A DNA stretch of 64,000 nucleotides from positions 1,674,001-1,738,000 of the forward strand of contig NC_019745.1 of NCBI RefSeq assembly GCF_000317555.1. The letters run 5' to 3'. Positions 28,872 to 37,619 of this stretch are shown here, one piece after another. Source of the stretch: Gloeocapsa sp. PCC 7428. GTDB taxonomy: Bacteria; Cyanobacteriota; Cyanobacteriia; Cyanobacteriales; Chroococcidiopsidaceae. The notes below the pieces were generated by a model that was not told the origin of the DNA, did not search any database, and saw nothing but the letters and a program-made list of their open reading frames with translations. The translations under genes and the position numbers were made by a program. The stretch's first letter is position 1, and the number at the start of each line of letters is the position of its first letter.

Positions 28872-29471
28872 ATGAAAGTTTTTCTCGAAACACCACGCCT
28901 ACTTTTACGAAACTTTACTGAAGAAGATGCAGACAATTTGTATGAACTTGACAGCGATCCTGAAGTTATCCGCTTTGTCAACCTAGGCGTTATCAAAGGA
29001 GGAATAGCAATAGATATTGATTATGAAACTATTAAAAATAAAACCTTACCTAAATGGCTTCGTTACTACGAAGAATACGAAAATTATGGAATTTGGGCAG
29101 CCATCGAAAAAACAAGCGATGAGTTTATTGGCTGGTTTCACTTTCGACCAGCGCCAGACAACTTATTTTATTTCAACTTAGGATTTTATAATGCTTCAGA
29201 AATTGAACTTGGTTATCGCCTAAAAAAATATAAATGGCACCAAGGTTATGCTACAGAAGGTTCTTTAGCATTAATACGTCAAGGATTTGCCAACGAAGAT
29301 ACCCAACAAGTTGTCTCAATGGCCTTAGCCAATCATATAGCCTCAATTCGGGTTATGGAAAAAGCAGGACTGAAATTTGTTACCAAATACTTTCATCCAG
29401 AAATTGCTCAAGAAGTTGTTAAATACGCCTTGAGTAGAAATGAGTTCTATGCGAACAATTTTTCATGTTAA
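28872..29471 (+). CDS. GNAT acetyltransferase (RimJ/RimL type)
   Basis: The opening LETPRLLLRNFTEEDADNLYEL is the RimJ/RimL signature; LGYRLKKYKWHQGYATEG and NHIASIRVMEKAGLKF are the acetyl-CoA-binding and closing motifs. Substrate unknown: N-terminal or small-molecule amine acetylation is likely. Divergent from the cupin gene. Confidence 0.85.
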   Translation: MKVFLETPRLLLRNFTEEDADNLYELDSDPEVIRFVNLGVIKGGIAIDIDYETIKNKTLPKWLRYYEEYENYGIWAAIEKTSDEFIGWFHFRPAPDNLFYFNLGFYNASEIELGYRLKKYKWHQGYATEGSLALIRQGFANEDTQQVVSMALANHIASIRVMEKAGLKFVTKYFHPEIAQEVVKYALSRNEFYANNFSC

Positions 29472-29543
29472 CAATTGCTAATATAGCAACTCTAAATTGT
29501 TTACTACTACGCAGAGTTATGAAATATCAGTAAAACAACTTTT

Positions 29544-30323
29544 ATGCCAACTTCACCAAATTTGCTTAGTTTATCGCTTGGAGGGTTAATTGCTGGTATC
29601 CTTGCGGGATTTTTAGGAATTGGTGGTGGTACGATTCTAGTTCCACTCATGGTGGGCTTAGGATATACCCCTCTACAGGGTGTTGCCACGAGTAGCTTAG
29701 CAATTGTTATTACATCAATTTCTGGCAGTATCCAAAACTGGCGGATGGGGTACTTTGATACCCAGCGCGTTATTTCTCTCGGACTTCCGGCGCTGTTCAC
29801 CGCCCAAATTGGAGTATATTTAGCGAGTAAATTTGTTTCGTATTTACTCTTGATTACCTTTGGTTTATTACTCCTAATTAATATTTATCTCGTAGATTTA
29901 AAGAAGCGTCTCACAACAATAAATCAAGGTAAACTTCAACGCATCAATCCTGCGATCGCTCGCTTGTTTACTGGCGGGGCTGCTGGAATTTTAGCAGGTT
30001 TATTCGGCGTAGGTGGTGGCGTGATTATGGTGCCAATGCAAATTCTCTTATTAGGAGAAACAATAAAGACCGCAATTCAAACAAGTTTAGGTGTGATTAT
30101 TCTTACAGCCCTTGCGGCTTGTATAGGACATACTCTTAGTCATAATGTCTTGTTTACTGAAGGTATTCTCTTAGGAATTGGTGGTCTTGTAGGTGCTCAA
30201 ATGAGTACTCGTATTCTCCCCAAATTACCCGATACTACCATTAGCATTCTGTTTCGTTTGATGCTAGGACTACTTTCACTCTACGTATTTTCACAGGCTT
30301 GGCAAAGTTTTCATAGTCGATAA
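29544..30323 (+). CDS. TauE/SafE-family sulfite/anion exporter permease
   Basis: The 259-residue membrane protein has about eight hydrophobic helices and the two internal-repeat signatures GFLGIGGGTILVPLM and GLFGVGGGVIMVPMQ characteristic of TauE/SafE. These permeases move sulfite, organosulfonates or other small anions. No sulfonate-metabolism genes adjoin it, so the substrate is unknown. Confidence 0.9.
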   Translation: MPTSPNLLSLSLGGLIAGILAGFLGIGGGTILVPLMVGLGYTPLQGVATSSLAIVITSISGSIQNWRMGYFDTQRVISLGLPALFTAQIGVYLASKFVSYLLLITFGLLLLINIYLVDLKKRLTTINQGKLQRINPAIARLFTGGAAGILAGLFGVGGGVIMVPMQILLLGETIKTAIQTSLGVIILTALAACIGHTLSHNVLFTEGILLGIGGLVGAQMSTRILPKLPDTTISILFRLMLGLLSLYVFSQAWQSFHSR

Positions 30324-30810
30324 TCTTCATACACTTCACATACATTAGCTTGAGACAGAACTGGAAAAAATAATATTAATTTAACAATTCCCGAAGAATT
30401 ACGGTGTTCCTCAGACATCTATCATTGATAAACTTAAATAATTTATGCCAATATCCGTAATCTTACGGAGGGCATCTGCTTTAAATCTTCAGTATAAAGG
30501 CAGTTATAAAATTTTATCTTTAGTATTGCAATAGGAGTATATTAGCTGCCATCAGCTTCATAGCCTCACTTTAAAAGAAAAACTTTTTTTGGTGATGTTA
30601 GGTCATCAAATCACATTGAAATAGACAGTCATTCAAGTAATTTTTTCAAAAAAATCCACGTTAATCTAGGTGTAGTTAAACTGATTCTGATGAATTGGAC
30701 ACAGTTTTAGCTAGACATAGGCAATAATAGCGCGCTAACCACAATTACTATATCTTTATTGACTCAGCCGCTGAGTATTTTGGTCTGCATCAGTAGCAGG
30801 ATGAGTAGTC
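30324..30810. other. AT-rich intergenic region with small inverted repeats
   Basis: No gene is visible. CCGTAA-TC-TTACGG at 30455-30468 is a compact inverted repeat, and an ATTACGG about 55 bp upstream could pair with it alternatively. T-runs occur near 30590 and 30640. It likely contains the promoter of the response regulator. Confidence 0.4.
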
Positions 30811-31296
30811 ATGCAGAATCTGACATTAAATACCCAAATACCTACAATCTTGGCTGTTGATGACAGCCACATCATGCAAGAACAAATCAAACACATACTA
30901 TCTGACTATTGCCGCGTTTTGGTGTCAAGTAACGCCAAAGATGCATTGAATCTAATTTACTATGAAAAAATCTCTTTGCTGTTACTAGATATTGCTATGC
31001 CGCAGATTGATGGTATTGAGTTATGTCGTACAGTACGCGGTATGTCGCAGTTTCGTAGCTTGCCAATCATCATGCTAACCGCAAAACATAAGTTTATTGA
31101 CAAAGTTAAATGCAGACTAGCAGGAGCAACAGCTTATGTTACCAAACCTTATAAGCCAGATACTTTATGCGAGTTAGTCAATCAATGTCTTTATCCACCA
31201 CCTACAACAACGTCTTCAAGTGTAGCTACAGACAAAGCGGGTGATGGGACTCGAACCCACGACGTTTACCTTGGGAAGGTAACATTCTACCACTGA
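30811..31296 (+). CDS. Single-domain response regulator (CheY-like)
   Basis: Residues 12-130 form a receiver domain with acidic pair Asp17-Asp18, phospho-acceptor Asp60 in LLLLDIAMPQIDG, switch Thr in IIMLTAKH and Lys in YVTKPYKP. No output domain follows. A Thr/Ser-rich tail then runs without a stop into the tRNA-Gly gene on the other strand: residues 143-161 are antisense to it. The receiver itself looks intact. No sensor kinase is adjacent. Confidence 0.85.
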   Translation: MQNLTLNTQIPTILAVDDSHIMQEQIKHILSDYCRVLVSSNAKDALNLIYYEKISLLLLDIAMPQIDGIELCRTVRGMSQFRSLPIIMLTAKHKFIDKVKCRLAGATAYVTKPYKPDTLCELVNQCLYPPPTTTSSSVATDKAGDGTRTHDVYLGKVTFYH

Positions 31297-31307
31297 ATTA
31301 CACCCGC
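31237..31307 (-). tRNA. tRNA-Gly (anticodon CCC)
   Basis: On the minus strand a 71-nt cloverleaf folds with acceptor stem GCGGGTG/CACCCGC, D-stem ATTC/GAAT, anticodon stem TTACC/GGTAA with loop TTCCCAA (anticodon CCC), and T-arm GTGGG/CCCAT with loop TTCGAGT. CCA is not encoded; the cca gene at 38.7 kb would supply it. Its first 60 bases on the minus strand overlap the 3' end of the response-regulator frame. Confidence 0.93.
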
Positions 31308-31344
31308 GCTTGTGTGGAATATAAGGTAATAGATATTATACGAC

Positions 31345-34300
31345 TTATTTACGTTGCAGTGTACTCTTTGGCTGCTCAATAGAACTAGCTGTGTCAGCGA
31401 GTTGATCTTCAACAACGCGGCTGCGCTTTTTATTAAATCCACTGTTTATGAAGTCCATCAGTCGGTGTTGGAAGTCATCTACATAAGTAAATAGGACAGG
31501 TACTACCACTAACGTTAATAACGTAGAAGTTGTAAAACCACCTAATACCGCGATTCCCATCGGGCTGCGTACTTCAGCGCCAGGACCAAAGCCAAGCGCG
31601 AGGGGTAAGGTTCCTGCAATTGTAGACAACGAAGTCATTAAAATTGGACGCAGACGCGAGACACCAGCATTGATTAATGCTTGTCGTTGTGAATTTCCTT
31701 CTGCTTGATTGATGATTGTGTAATCGACTAAGAGAATCGAGTTTTTTGTGACGATACCCAGCAACAGCACAATTCCAATCAAGGCGTATAAACCTAAAGC
31801 TTTTTGAGCAAACATCAATGCCAGTAGCGTACCACCCAAAGATAATGGCAATGCCACCATAATCGTGAATGGGTGGAAAAAGTTATTGTACAGCAACACG
31901 AGAATTGCATAAATGCAGAGAATTGCGAGTGCTAAAGCCGTACCAAAGCGACCGAAAATTTCTTGCATAATTTCAGCATCACCCGCTTGTTGCTGCACAA
32001 CTCCTGAAGGTAGCGGATTTAACGCCGGAAGTTGATTAACCGCATCTACCGCATCTCCTAATGCGATACCTTGTAAGTTTGCTTCTACCGAAACTTGACG
32101 CGAGCGATCGTAACGGTTAATTTGAGCAGGACCACTGCCAAAACGAATATCAGCGACAGCTGTTAACGGAACCAACGAACCGTTATTACTCGGAACTTGT
32201 AAGTTTCTAAAGGTATTGATATCGTTACGTGCTTCAGGATTGATTTGAACGCGAATCGGAATTTGGCGATCGCTCAAGTTAAATTTAGCTAAGTTCGCGT
32301 CGTTATCGCCTAAAGTCGCGAGGGATGCGGTGCGCGCGATCGCTTGTACTGTGACGCCTAAATCAGCCGCCCTTGCGGGATCGGGAATAACTAAGATTTC
32401 TGGTTGCGCCAAACTAGCAGATGAGGCTACTTCAACTAAACCAGGAACTGTGCGCATTTGCCGTTCTAATTCAGCCGCAGCGCGATTCAACGCTTCAGGA
32501 TCTTCACTTCTCAAAACAATTGAGAGATCTTTATTGTTTCCCGCCGCACCTTGGCTTTGAAAACTAATTCTTGCACCTGGAATTTGGGCAAATTGCGGAC
32601 GAATTTGTTGTTCAAACTCACTTTGCGAGATATCGCGATTTTGTTCGGGTTTCAGCTTAACTGTCAGCGTTGCTTTATTAACTTCCGGCGTTGCTAAGAT
32701 ACTTTCTACCGCAGGATTTTGCTGAATTAATGCTGTTGCGCGTTGTACTACTTGCGTTGTGTCATCTAAAGTCGAACCTGGCGGTAATTCCACGGAAACT
32801 GTAGAAATTCCCAAATCGCCATTATCAATAAATCCTTTGGGAATCATTGGCACTAACATCAAGCTACCAATAAAGAACGCCAACGCAATTCCGAGCGTTG
32901 TTAAACGATGGCGTAATGCCCAGGTAAGCAAAGATTTATACGGCTGAAACGGTTTTTTGTGGGGTTTAGACTTGTGGTGAATTCTCTCTGAATTTGGCTT
33001 GAGCAAATACGCTCCCATCATCGGCGTGACTGTTCGTGCTACTAGCGTAGAAAATATTGTAGATACCGCAACTGTGACACCAAAGGGTTGGAAAAATTGA
33101 CCAGGAATACCCCCCATAAATGCCACAGGAAGGAATACCGCAATAATTGTTGCAGATGTCGCAATTACCGCTAAACCGACTTCAGCCGAAGAGTCAAAAG
33201 CTGCTTGACGCCCTGTTTTTCCCATCTTCATGTGGCGATCGAGGTTTTCAATTTCGACCACAGCATCATCGACTAAATTTCCTACCGCAAGTGCTAACCC
33301 TAACAAAGTCATATTATTGAGCGTGTAGCCCAAGCTTTGTTGCACAAAAAACGTCGGAATAATTGATAAAGGCAAAGCTACCGCTGTAATTAACGTCGCC
33401 CGCCAATCGCGTAAAAATAGCAGAATCGTTAATACAGCTAACACCGATGCGAGAATGAGATCGTGCATCGTGCTTTCGTAAGACTCGCGGATAAAGTCAC
33501 CCCGCGTAAAAATGAGTTGCAAGTCAACATCAGCGGGTAATGTTGATTCTAATTGCGCGATCGCTTTTCTAATACCTTCTTCTACAGTAACGAGCGTACT
33601 ACCGCTACTACGCAATACTTCAAAAGCTACGACAGGTTCGCCATTCAAAAAAGCAGCTTGTCGCGGTTCAGCAAAGCTGTCACTGACTTCTCCTAAACTC
33701 GACAAAGGTACATAACTACTATTTGGTAAGACAATTTGATAATTGCTTAAGATTTCAACACTCGCAGCACTCCCCAAAGTTCTCACAGTTTGTTCGCTAC
33801 CGCCAACTTCCGCTCGTCCGCCTGGTAAATTAGCATTAAACGCGCGAATTTGGTCATTTACCTGTGTTGCGGTGATTCCTAACGCTTGTAGCTGTAACGG
33901 GTTTAAATCAATCCGAACCTCGCGGTCAACACCACCGACACGGCGAATTTGCGCGACACCTTGCACCGCGAGTAAAGCACGGCTAATCGTTTGGTCAACC
34001 AAGTTACTTAATTGTTCGACTGATTGCTGTTGCGAAACAACAGCATAAGTCATGATCGGACCGCCCGCGAATTCTAGACGCTGAACAATCGGTTCGCTGA
34101 TATCTTGCGGTAAGTCTTGGCGCGTTTGGGCAACTGCATTGCGGACATCGTTTGTGGCGCGATCGCTATCCGTACCCAACACAAAGTTAACAACCGTTGT
34201 CGAAACGCCATCGTTGACGGTTGAAATCATGCTGTCAATATTTCCAAGACTCGCAACCGCATCTTCAATTTGCTTGGTCACTTGTGATTCGAGTTCCACA

Positions 34301-34473
34301 GGTCCCGCCCCTGGTTGACTCACTGTAATTGAAACCGCAGGAATATCAATATTAGGATTCGTATCAATTCCCAATCGGGTAAATGAAAACCAACCCAAAA
34401 TCGTCAACATCAAGAATAAAAGAATTGTGGGAACCGGACGGCGAATAGACCAAGCAGAGATATTAAAGGACAT
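31345..34473 (-). CDS. RND multidrug efflux transporter (AcrB/HAE1 family)
   Basis: The 1042-residue inner-membrane pump has the expected 12 helices and two large periplasmic loops. Supporting features are the opening SIRRPVPTILLFLMLT, the TM4 proton-relay region GLALAVGNLVDDAVVEIEN, and LIGIVLLLGIVTKNSILLVDY near TM10. It is downstream of and co-directional with its periplasmic adaptor gene, separated by 66 bp of tandem repeats and a palindrome. An outer-membrane TolC-like partner is not in the window. Substrates are unknown (lipophilic compounds or drugs are usual). Confidence 0.93.
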   Translation of the reverse strand: MSFNISAWSIRRPVPTILLFLMLTILGWFSFTRLGIDTNPNIDIPAVSITVSQPGAGPVELESQVTKQIEDAVASLGNIDSMISTVNDGVSTTVVNFVLGTDSDRATNDVRNAVAQTRQDLPQDISEPIVQRLEFAGGPIMTYAVVSQQQSVEQLSNLVDQTISRALLAVQGVAQIRRVGGVDREVRIDLNPLQLQALGITATQVNDQIRAFNANLPGGRAEVGGSEQTVRTLGSAASVEILSNYQIVLPNSSYVPLSSLGEVSDSFAEPRQAAFLNGEPVVAFEVLRSSGSTLVTVEEGIRKAIAQLESTLPADVDLQLIFTRGDFIRESYESTMHDLILASVLAVLTILLFLRDWRATLITAVALPLSIIPTFFVQQSLGYTLNNMTLLGLALAVGNLVDDAVVEIENLDRHMKMGKTGRQAAFDSSAEVGLAVIATSATIIAVFLPVAFMGGIPGQFFQPFGVTVAVSTIFSTLVARTVTPMMGAYLLKPNSERIHHKSKPHKKPFQPYKSLLTWALRHRLTTLGIALAFFIGSLMLVPMIPKGFIDNGDLGISTVSVELPPGSTLDDTTQVVQRATALIQQNPAVESILATPEVNKATLTVKLKPEQNRDISQSEFEQQIRPQFAQIPGARISFQSQGAAGNNKDLSIVLRSEDPEALNRAAAELERQMRTVPGLVEVASSASLAQPEILVIPDPARAADLGVTVQAIARTASLATLGDNDANLAKFNLSDRQIPIRVQINPEARNDINTFRNLQVPSNNGSLVPLTAVADIRFGSGPAQINRYDRSRQVSVEANLQGIALGDAVDAVNQLPALNPLPSGVVQQQAGDAEIMQEIFGRFGTALALAILCIYAILVLLYNNFFHPFTIMVALPLSLGGTLLALMFAQKALGLYALIGIVLLLGIVTKNSILLVDYTIINQAEGNSQRQALINAGVSRLRPILMTSLSTIAGTLPLALGFGPGAEVRSPMGIAVLGGFTTSTLLTLVVVPVLFTYVDDFQHRLMDFINSGFNKKRSRVVEDQLADTASSIEQPKSTLQRK

Positions 34474-34478
34474 AATCA

Positions 34479-34524
34479 GGGGTCAGAGGTCGGAGGTTCG
34501 TAGGAGGTTCGTAGGAGGTTCGTA
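34479..34524. repeat. Dispersed 19-mer plus three tandem 11-bp units upstream of the RND gene
   Basis: GGGGTCAGAGGTCGGAGGT at 34479-34497 recurs exactly at 47754-47772. It is overlapped by three perfect copies of GGAGGTTCGTA at 34492-34524. On the minus strand the block lies 5 nt before the RND start codon. Confidence 0.85.
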
Positions 34525-34546
34525 GGGATAAGCCATGGCTTATCCC
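34525..34546. other. Perfect 22-bp palindrome overlapping the adaptor stop codon
   Basis: GGGATAAGCCA is followed immediately by its exact reverse complement. The palindrome includes the TAA of the adaptor gene (34540-34542) and precedes the RND gene in the same transcript. There is no T-run. It could be an mRNA-processing or stability hairpin, or a dimeric protein site. Confidence 0.7.
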
Positions 34547-35838
34547 TCAACACGGACGCGATCGCCATCGTTGAGATAGCCAGCACCAGAAACAACAACG
34601 CGATCGCCTGGGTTTAAACCGCTGCTGATTTCGATGTTGCCATCGTTAAGAACTTCTCCGAGTTCAACCGATCGGGCTTGAACGGTATCTTCACCGACTA
34701 GTACAAAAACCCTTCCATTACCATCAGGTTGTGGGACAACAGCTTTCGCCGGAACTGTGATTCCAAGGACGGTTGCGGAGGTAATGGCGGCGCGTGCGAA
34801 CATTCCTGGACGGAGCAAAGATGTTGGAGGTAAATCGATGCGGACTGTGGCTTGGCGGCTTTGTGTATCGACTAATGGTGCAATTTCGCGTACGCGTCCT
34901 TGTAGCTGAACGCGCGAATCTGTATCGGAAGTTACTCTAGCAGGTGCGCCGACTTCCACTTGTGGTAGCTGTACCGCCGGAACTTGGGCGGCGAGTTCTA
35001 AAGCGTTATTTTGAATGATGGAAAATAAGGGTTGCGAACCGCTAACGACATCGCCGATTTTGGCGATCGCTTCGGCAACTAAACCACTCGCGGGCGCGCG
35101 GACGACAGTTTGTCTTAGTTGCGTTTGTAATTGTTGTAAACCGGCGCGGCTACTACGTACATCAGCTTCAGCACTACTAATATTTGCTTGCGCAACGCGG
35201 ACGGCTTCGCGGGTGGTGGCTGTTGTTGTGGCACGTGCGTCTAATTCTTGGCGGCTAATTGCCCCATTCCTTGCAAGTTGTTCGTAGCGCTGTAGGTTAC
35301 GTTCAGCTTCGGCTAAACTAGCGCGCGCTTGTGCTAAAGCGGCTTGTCTTTGACCGATTACAGCTTGTGCAGATTCGATATTTGCTCGTGCTTGGTCGAT
35401 TTGCGCGCGAATAACTGCATCATCTAAAATTGCCATTGCCTGCCCTTCACGGACACTTTCGCCTTCGCGTACTAAAATCTGCCGAATTTGTAAACCATTT
35501 GTTTGCGGTAATACAGAAATTAAATCACGCGCCGCAATTGTACCAGTGACACTCAGCGATCGCGCTACCTGTGTACTGCGAACTGGTTCCACCGTCACAC
35601 TCATACTTGGTGGTGCTACAGTTTGCTGCGGCGTTTGGTTTGGTGCTGTTAAAGTCGGACGTGAAAAAAAGCGCATTCCCCCAAAAGCAATTGCTACGCC
35701 TAACCCTGTACCAACGACCAATGGAATCAGCCAATTTTGACGCGATCGCCCTTGGGAAACCTTTTTGTAGTTCGCATTGTCCACAACGATAACTTCTTTA
35801 GACTCAAGCTGATTGTCTACTTCCACTTTTTGGGTCAC
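34540..35838 (-). CDS. RND efflux periplasmic adaptor (membrane fusion protein)
   Basis: About 432 residues: an N-terminal membrane anchor (WLIPLVVGTGLGVAIAFGGM) and a lipoyl/barrel-sandwich half (LSVTGTIAARDLISVLP, ILVREGESVREGQAMAILD). A long Ala/Gln/Arg coiled-coil hairpin follows (about 150-230), then the second lipoyl half (VVRAPASGLVAEAI) and beta-barrel regions. It links the AcrB-like pump to an outer-membrane channel. The ORF can be read from GTG 35856, but a GGAGGGAGG site at 35846-35854 lies inside that stretch, 7 nt before GTG 35838, so the shorter start is preferred. Confidence 0.9.
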   Translation of the reverse strand: MTQKVEVDNQLESKEVIVVDNANYKKVSQGRSRQNWLIPLVVGTGLGVAIAFGGMRFFSRPTLTAPNQTPQQTVAPPSMSVTVEPVRSTQVARSLSVTGTIAARDLISVLPQTNGLQIRQILVREGESVREGQAMAILDDAVIRAQIDQARANIESAQAVIGQRQAALAQARASLAEAERNLQRYEQLARNGAISRQELDARATTTATTREAVRVAQANISSAEADVRSSRAGLQQLQTQLRQTVVRAPASGLVAEAIAKIGDVVSGSQPLFSIIQNNALELAAQVPAVQLPQVEVGAPARVTSDTDSRVQLQGRVREIAPLVDTQSRQATVRIDLPPTSLLRPGMFARAAITSATVLGITVPAKAVVPQPDGNGRVFVLVGEDTVQARSVELGEVLNDGNIEISSGLNPGDRVVVSGAGYLNDGDRVRVEG

Positions 35839-36092
35839 AACCAAACCTCCCTCCACACGATGCCAGTGCCAGCCACTTTGCTTAAGAAACGTTGAAATTT
35901 ATTGCTATATCTTAACTATGACTCATTTAATCGGCTTCGGACTCAGACTCCAGCAAGAATTGAGCGGTCAGAGGTCAGTCAAGGAGTTATGAGTTTTGAA
36001 TGAAAGGCGAAACCCAAAAATTTGAATCCTAACGTTTCGCTCTCAGGCTAGAATTCAAAGCAATAGATTATGACTTTAGGGCATAGTGGTTA

Positions 36093-37208
36093 ATGAACTG
36101 GTGGCAAAGACTTAAGAAAAATCCTCTCGCCCGCTTTGGTGCTGTATTACTTCTCGTTTTCTACATTGCCGTCTTCGCGGCGGATTTTGTCGCCCCTTAC
36201 GACCCCTATACATCACAAATCAACGGTTCGCTACTACCACCCACGCAAGTTTACTGGCGTAATCGCGCAGGAGAGTTTATCGGACCTCATGTTTATCCAA
36301 CAACACAAGGGCAAACTGATTTAGAAACAGGCGATCGCGAACTGATCGTAGACTATACAAATCCCGCTGGGTTACGCTTATTGACTCGCGGCTATACCTA
36401 CAACTTATTTCGCTTGACTTTACCACTACCACCAACGTTTGAAGAAGTGGAAATCTTTAGCGGTATTCCAGTTAACCTACACTTATTTGGTACGACTGGC
36501 GAAGCAAGATTTAATCTTTTAGGTACTGATGAGCAAGGACGCGATCAATTTAGCCGCTTACTGCACGGAGGTAGAATTAGCCTCAGCATTGGTTTAGTCG
36601 GTATTGCAATTACCTTTCCCTTAGGAATGTTTATTGGTGGTATTTCTGGATATTTTGGCGGTTTAATTGATAGCACACTAATGCGCATCGTCGAAGTGCT
36701 GATGACAATTCCCAGTATTTATCTGTTAGTTGCCTTAGCCGCTGTTTTACCACCAGGGTTAAGCAGTACCCAAAGATTTGTTTTGATTGTGTTTATTACT
36801 TCGTTTATCGGCTGGGCGGGTTTAGCACGAGTCATTCGCGGACAAGTTCTCTCGATTAAAGAACGCGAATTTGTGCAAGCTGCAAAATCGATGGGTGCAA
36901 ATCCTTTCTATATCATCGCGCGCCACGTTCTGCCGCAAACAGCAACTTACATTATTATTTCAGCAACGTTAGCTGTACCAGGTTTTATTGTTGCTGAGTC
37001 GGTATTAAGTTTAATCGGATTGGGAATTCAGCAACCCGATCCATCGTGGGGTAATATGTTATCGCTCGCGACAAACGCCTCAATTCTAGTACTCCAACCC
37101 TGGCTAATTTGGCCTCCCGCATTACTGATTATTCTTACCGTCTTAGCATTCAATTTACTCGGTGATGGCTTACGCGATGCGCTCGATCCTCGCAGTTTGC
37201 GACGGTAG
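36093..37208 (+). CDS. Oligopeptide/dipeptide ABC transporter permease, OppC/DppC type
   Basis: The 371-residue permease has an OppC N-terminal helix (LARFGAVLLLVFYIAVF) and a roughly 100-residue periplasmic insertion. The transmembrane core carries LGTDEQGRDQFSRLLHGGRISLSIGL and the cytoplasmic EAA loop AKSMGANPFYIIARHVLPQ. It would pair with a DppB-type permease; one such gene lies 9.5 kb away on the other strand. No ATPase for this system is adjacent. Confidence 0.9.
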   Translation: MNWWQRLKKNPLARFGAVLLLVFYIAVFAADFVAPYDPYTSQINGSLLPPTQVYWRNRAGEFIGPHVYPTTQGQTDLETGDRELIVDYTNPAGLRLLTRGYTYNLFRLTLPLPPTFEEVEIFSGIPVNLHLFGTTGEARFNLLGTDEQGRDQFSRLLHGGRISLSIGLVGIAITFPLGMFIGGISGYFGGLIDSTLMRIVEVLMTIPSIYLLVALAAVLPPGLSSTQRFVLIVFITSFIGWAGLARVIRGQVLSIKEREFVQAAKSMGANPFYIIARHVLPQTATYIIISATLAVPGFIVAESVLSLIGLGIQQPDPSWGNMLSLATNASILVLQPWLIWPPALLIILTVLAFNLLGDGLRDALDPRSLRR

Positions 37209-37372
37209 TGATTAGCTAATTGCTCTCATACAGCTTTGAGTAAATCCACCTATGGGGTGAACGCATTTCTGCCTAGCGAACGACAGAACCTATTTCGCGA
37301 CTTGGTATTCTATTAAACAAGAAACGTATTGGATAGGGGTTGCGCCACTGTGACCTATAGTCAATTGCTGAA

Positions 37373-37507
37373 GGAGGGCGACGTCAAGCGGTTGGACAAT
37401 GCGTAAAATATAGATAAATAAGGCGGTGTGGAGTTTTTGTCGCCTCCTCCACTTTATCGCTACCGAGGAGAGATTAAAGTCTCTACAAAGTGGTCTTAGG
37501 TAGCGAT
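37373..37507 (+). ncRNA. Candidate structured RNA with alternative stems in a 411-bp gene-free gap
   Basis: In the gap 37209-37619 no gene is visible but several perfect complementarities cluster. GTGGAG (37428-37433) pairs CTCCAC (37447-37452). CCACTTT (37449-37455) pairs AAAGTGG (37487-37493). ATCGCTACC (37456-37464) pairs GGTAGCGAT (37499-37507), and AGAGA/TCTCT (37469-37484) forms an inner hairpin. GGAGGGCGAC (37373-37382) can also pair GTCGCCTCC (37439-37447) with one bulge. The first two stems share bases and so compete; the second and third interleave as a pseudoknot would. Strand and function are unknown. Confidence 0.35.
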
Positions 37508-37542
37508 CGCCTCGTTATCTTTTAACTCAAGTTTGTATTTAG

Positions 37543-37568
37543 CTTTGGTTAGTCACTTCTAGCCAAAG
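37543..37568. terminator. Inverted repeat, possible bidirectional terminator near tsaB 3' end
   Basis: CTTTGGTTAG (37543-37552) and CTAGCCAAAG (37559-37568) pair over 10 bp with one G-U wobble and a 6-nt loop. A second AT hairpin, TCAAAAA-GAAC-TTTTTTGA, lies at 37585-37603 nearer the tsaB stop. Neither has a clean U-tract on both strands. Confidence 0.4.
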
Positions 37569-37619
37569 TTTAGCTATCATACCATCAAAAAGAACTTTTT
37601 TGACAGAAACATCAAAACC

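Noticed and set aside
33743-34048. Plus-strand frame opposite the RND pump
   Set aside because: It is a shadow of a well-supported conserved transporter gene with no independent features.
37340-37385. Possible cobalamin riboswitch suggested by GCCACTGTGA
   Set aside because: The rest of the B12-riboswitch core is not present in the right order, and no cobalamin-related gene lies downstream on that strand.
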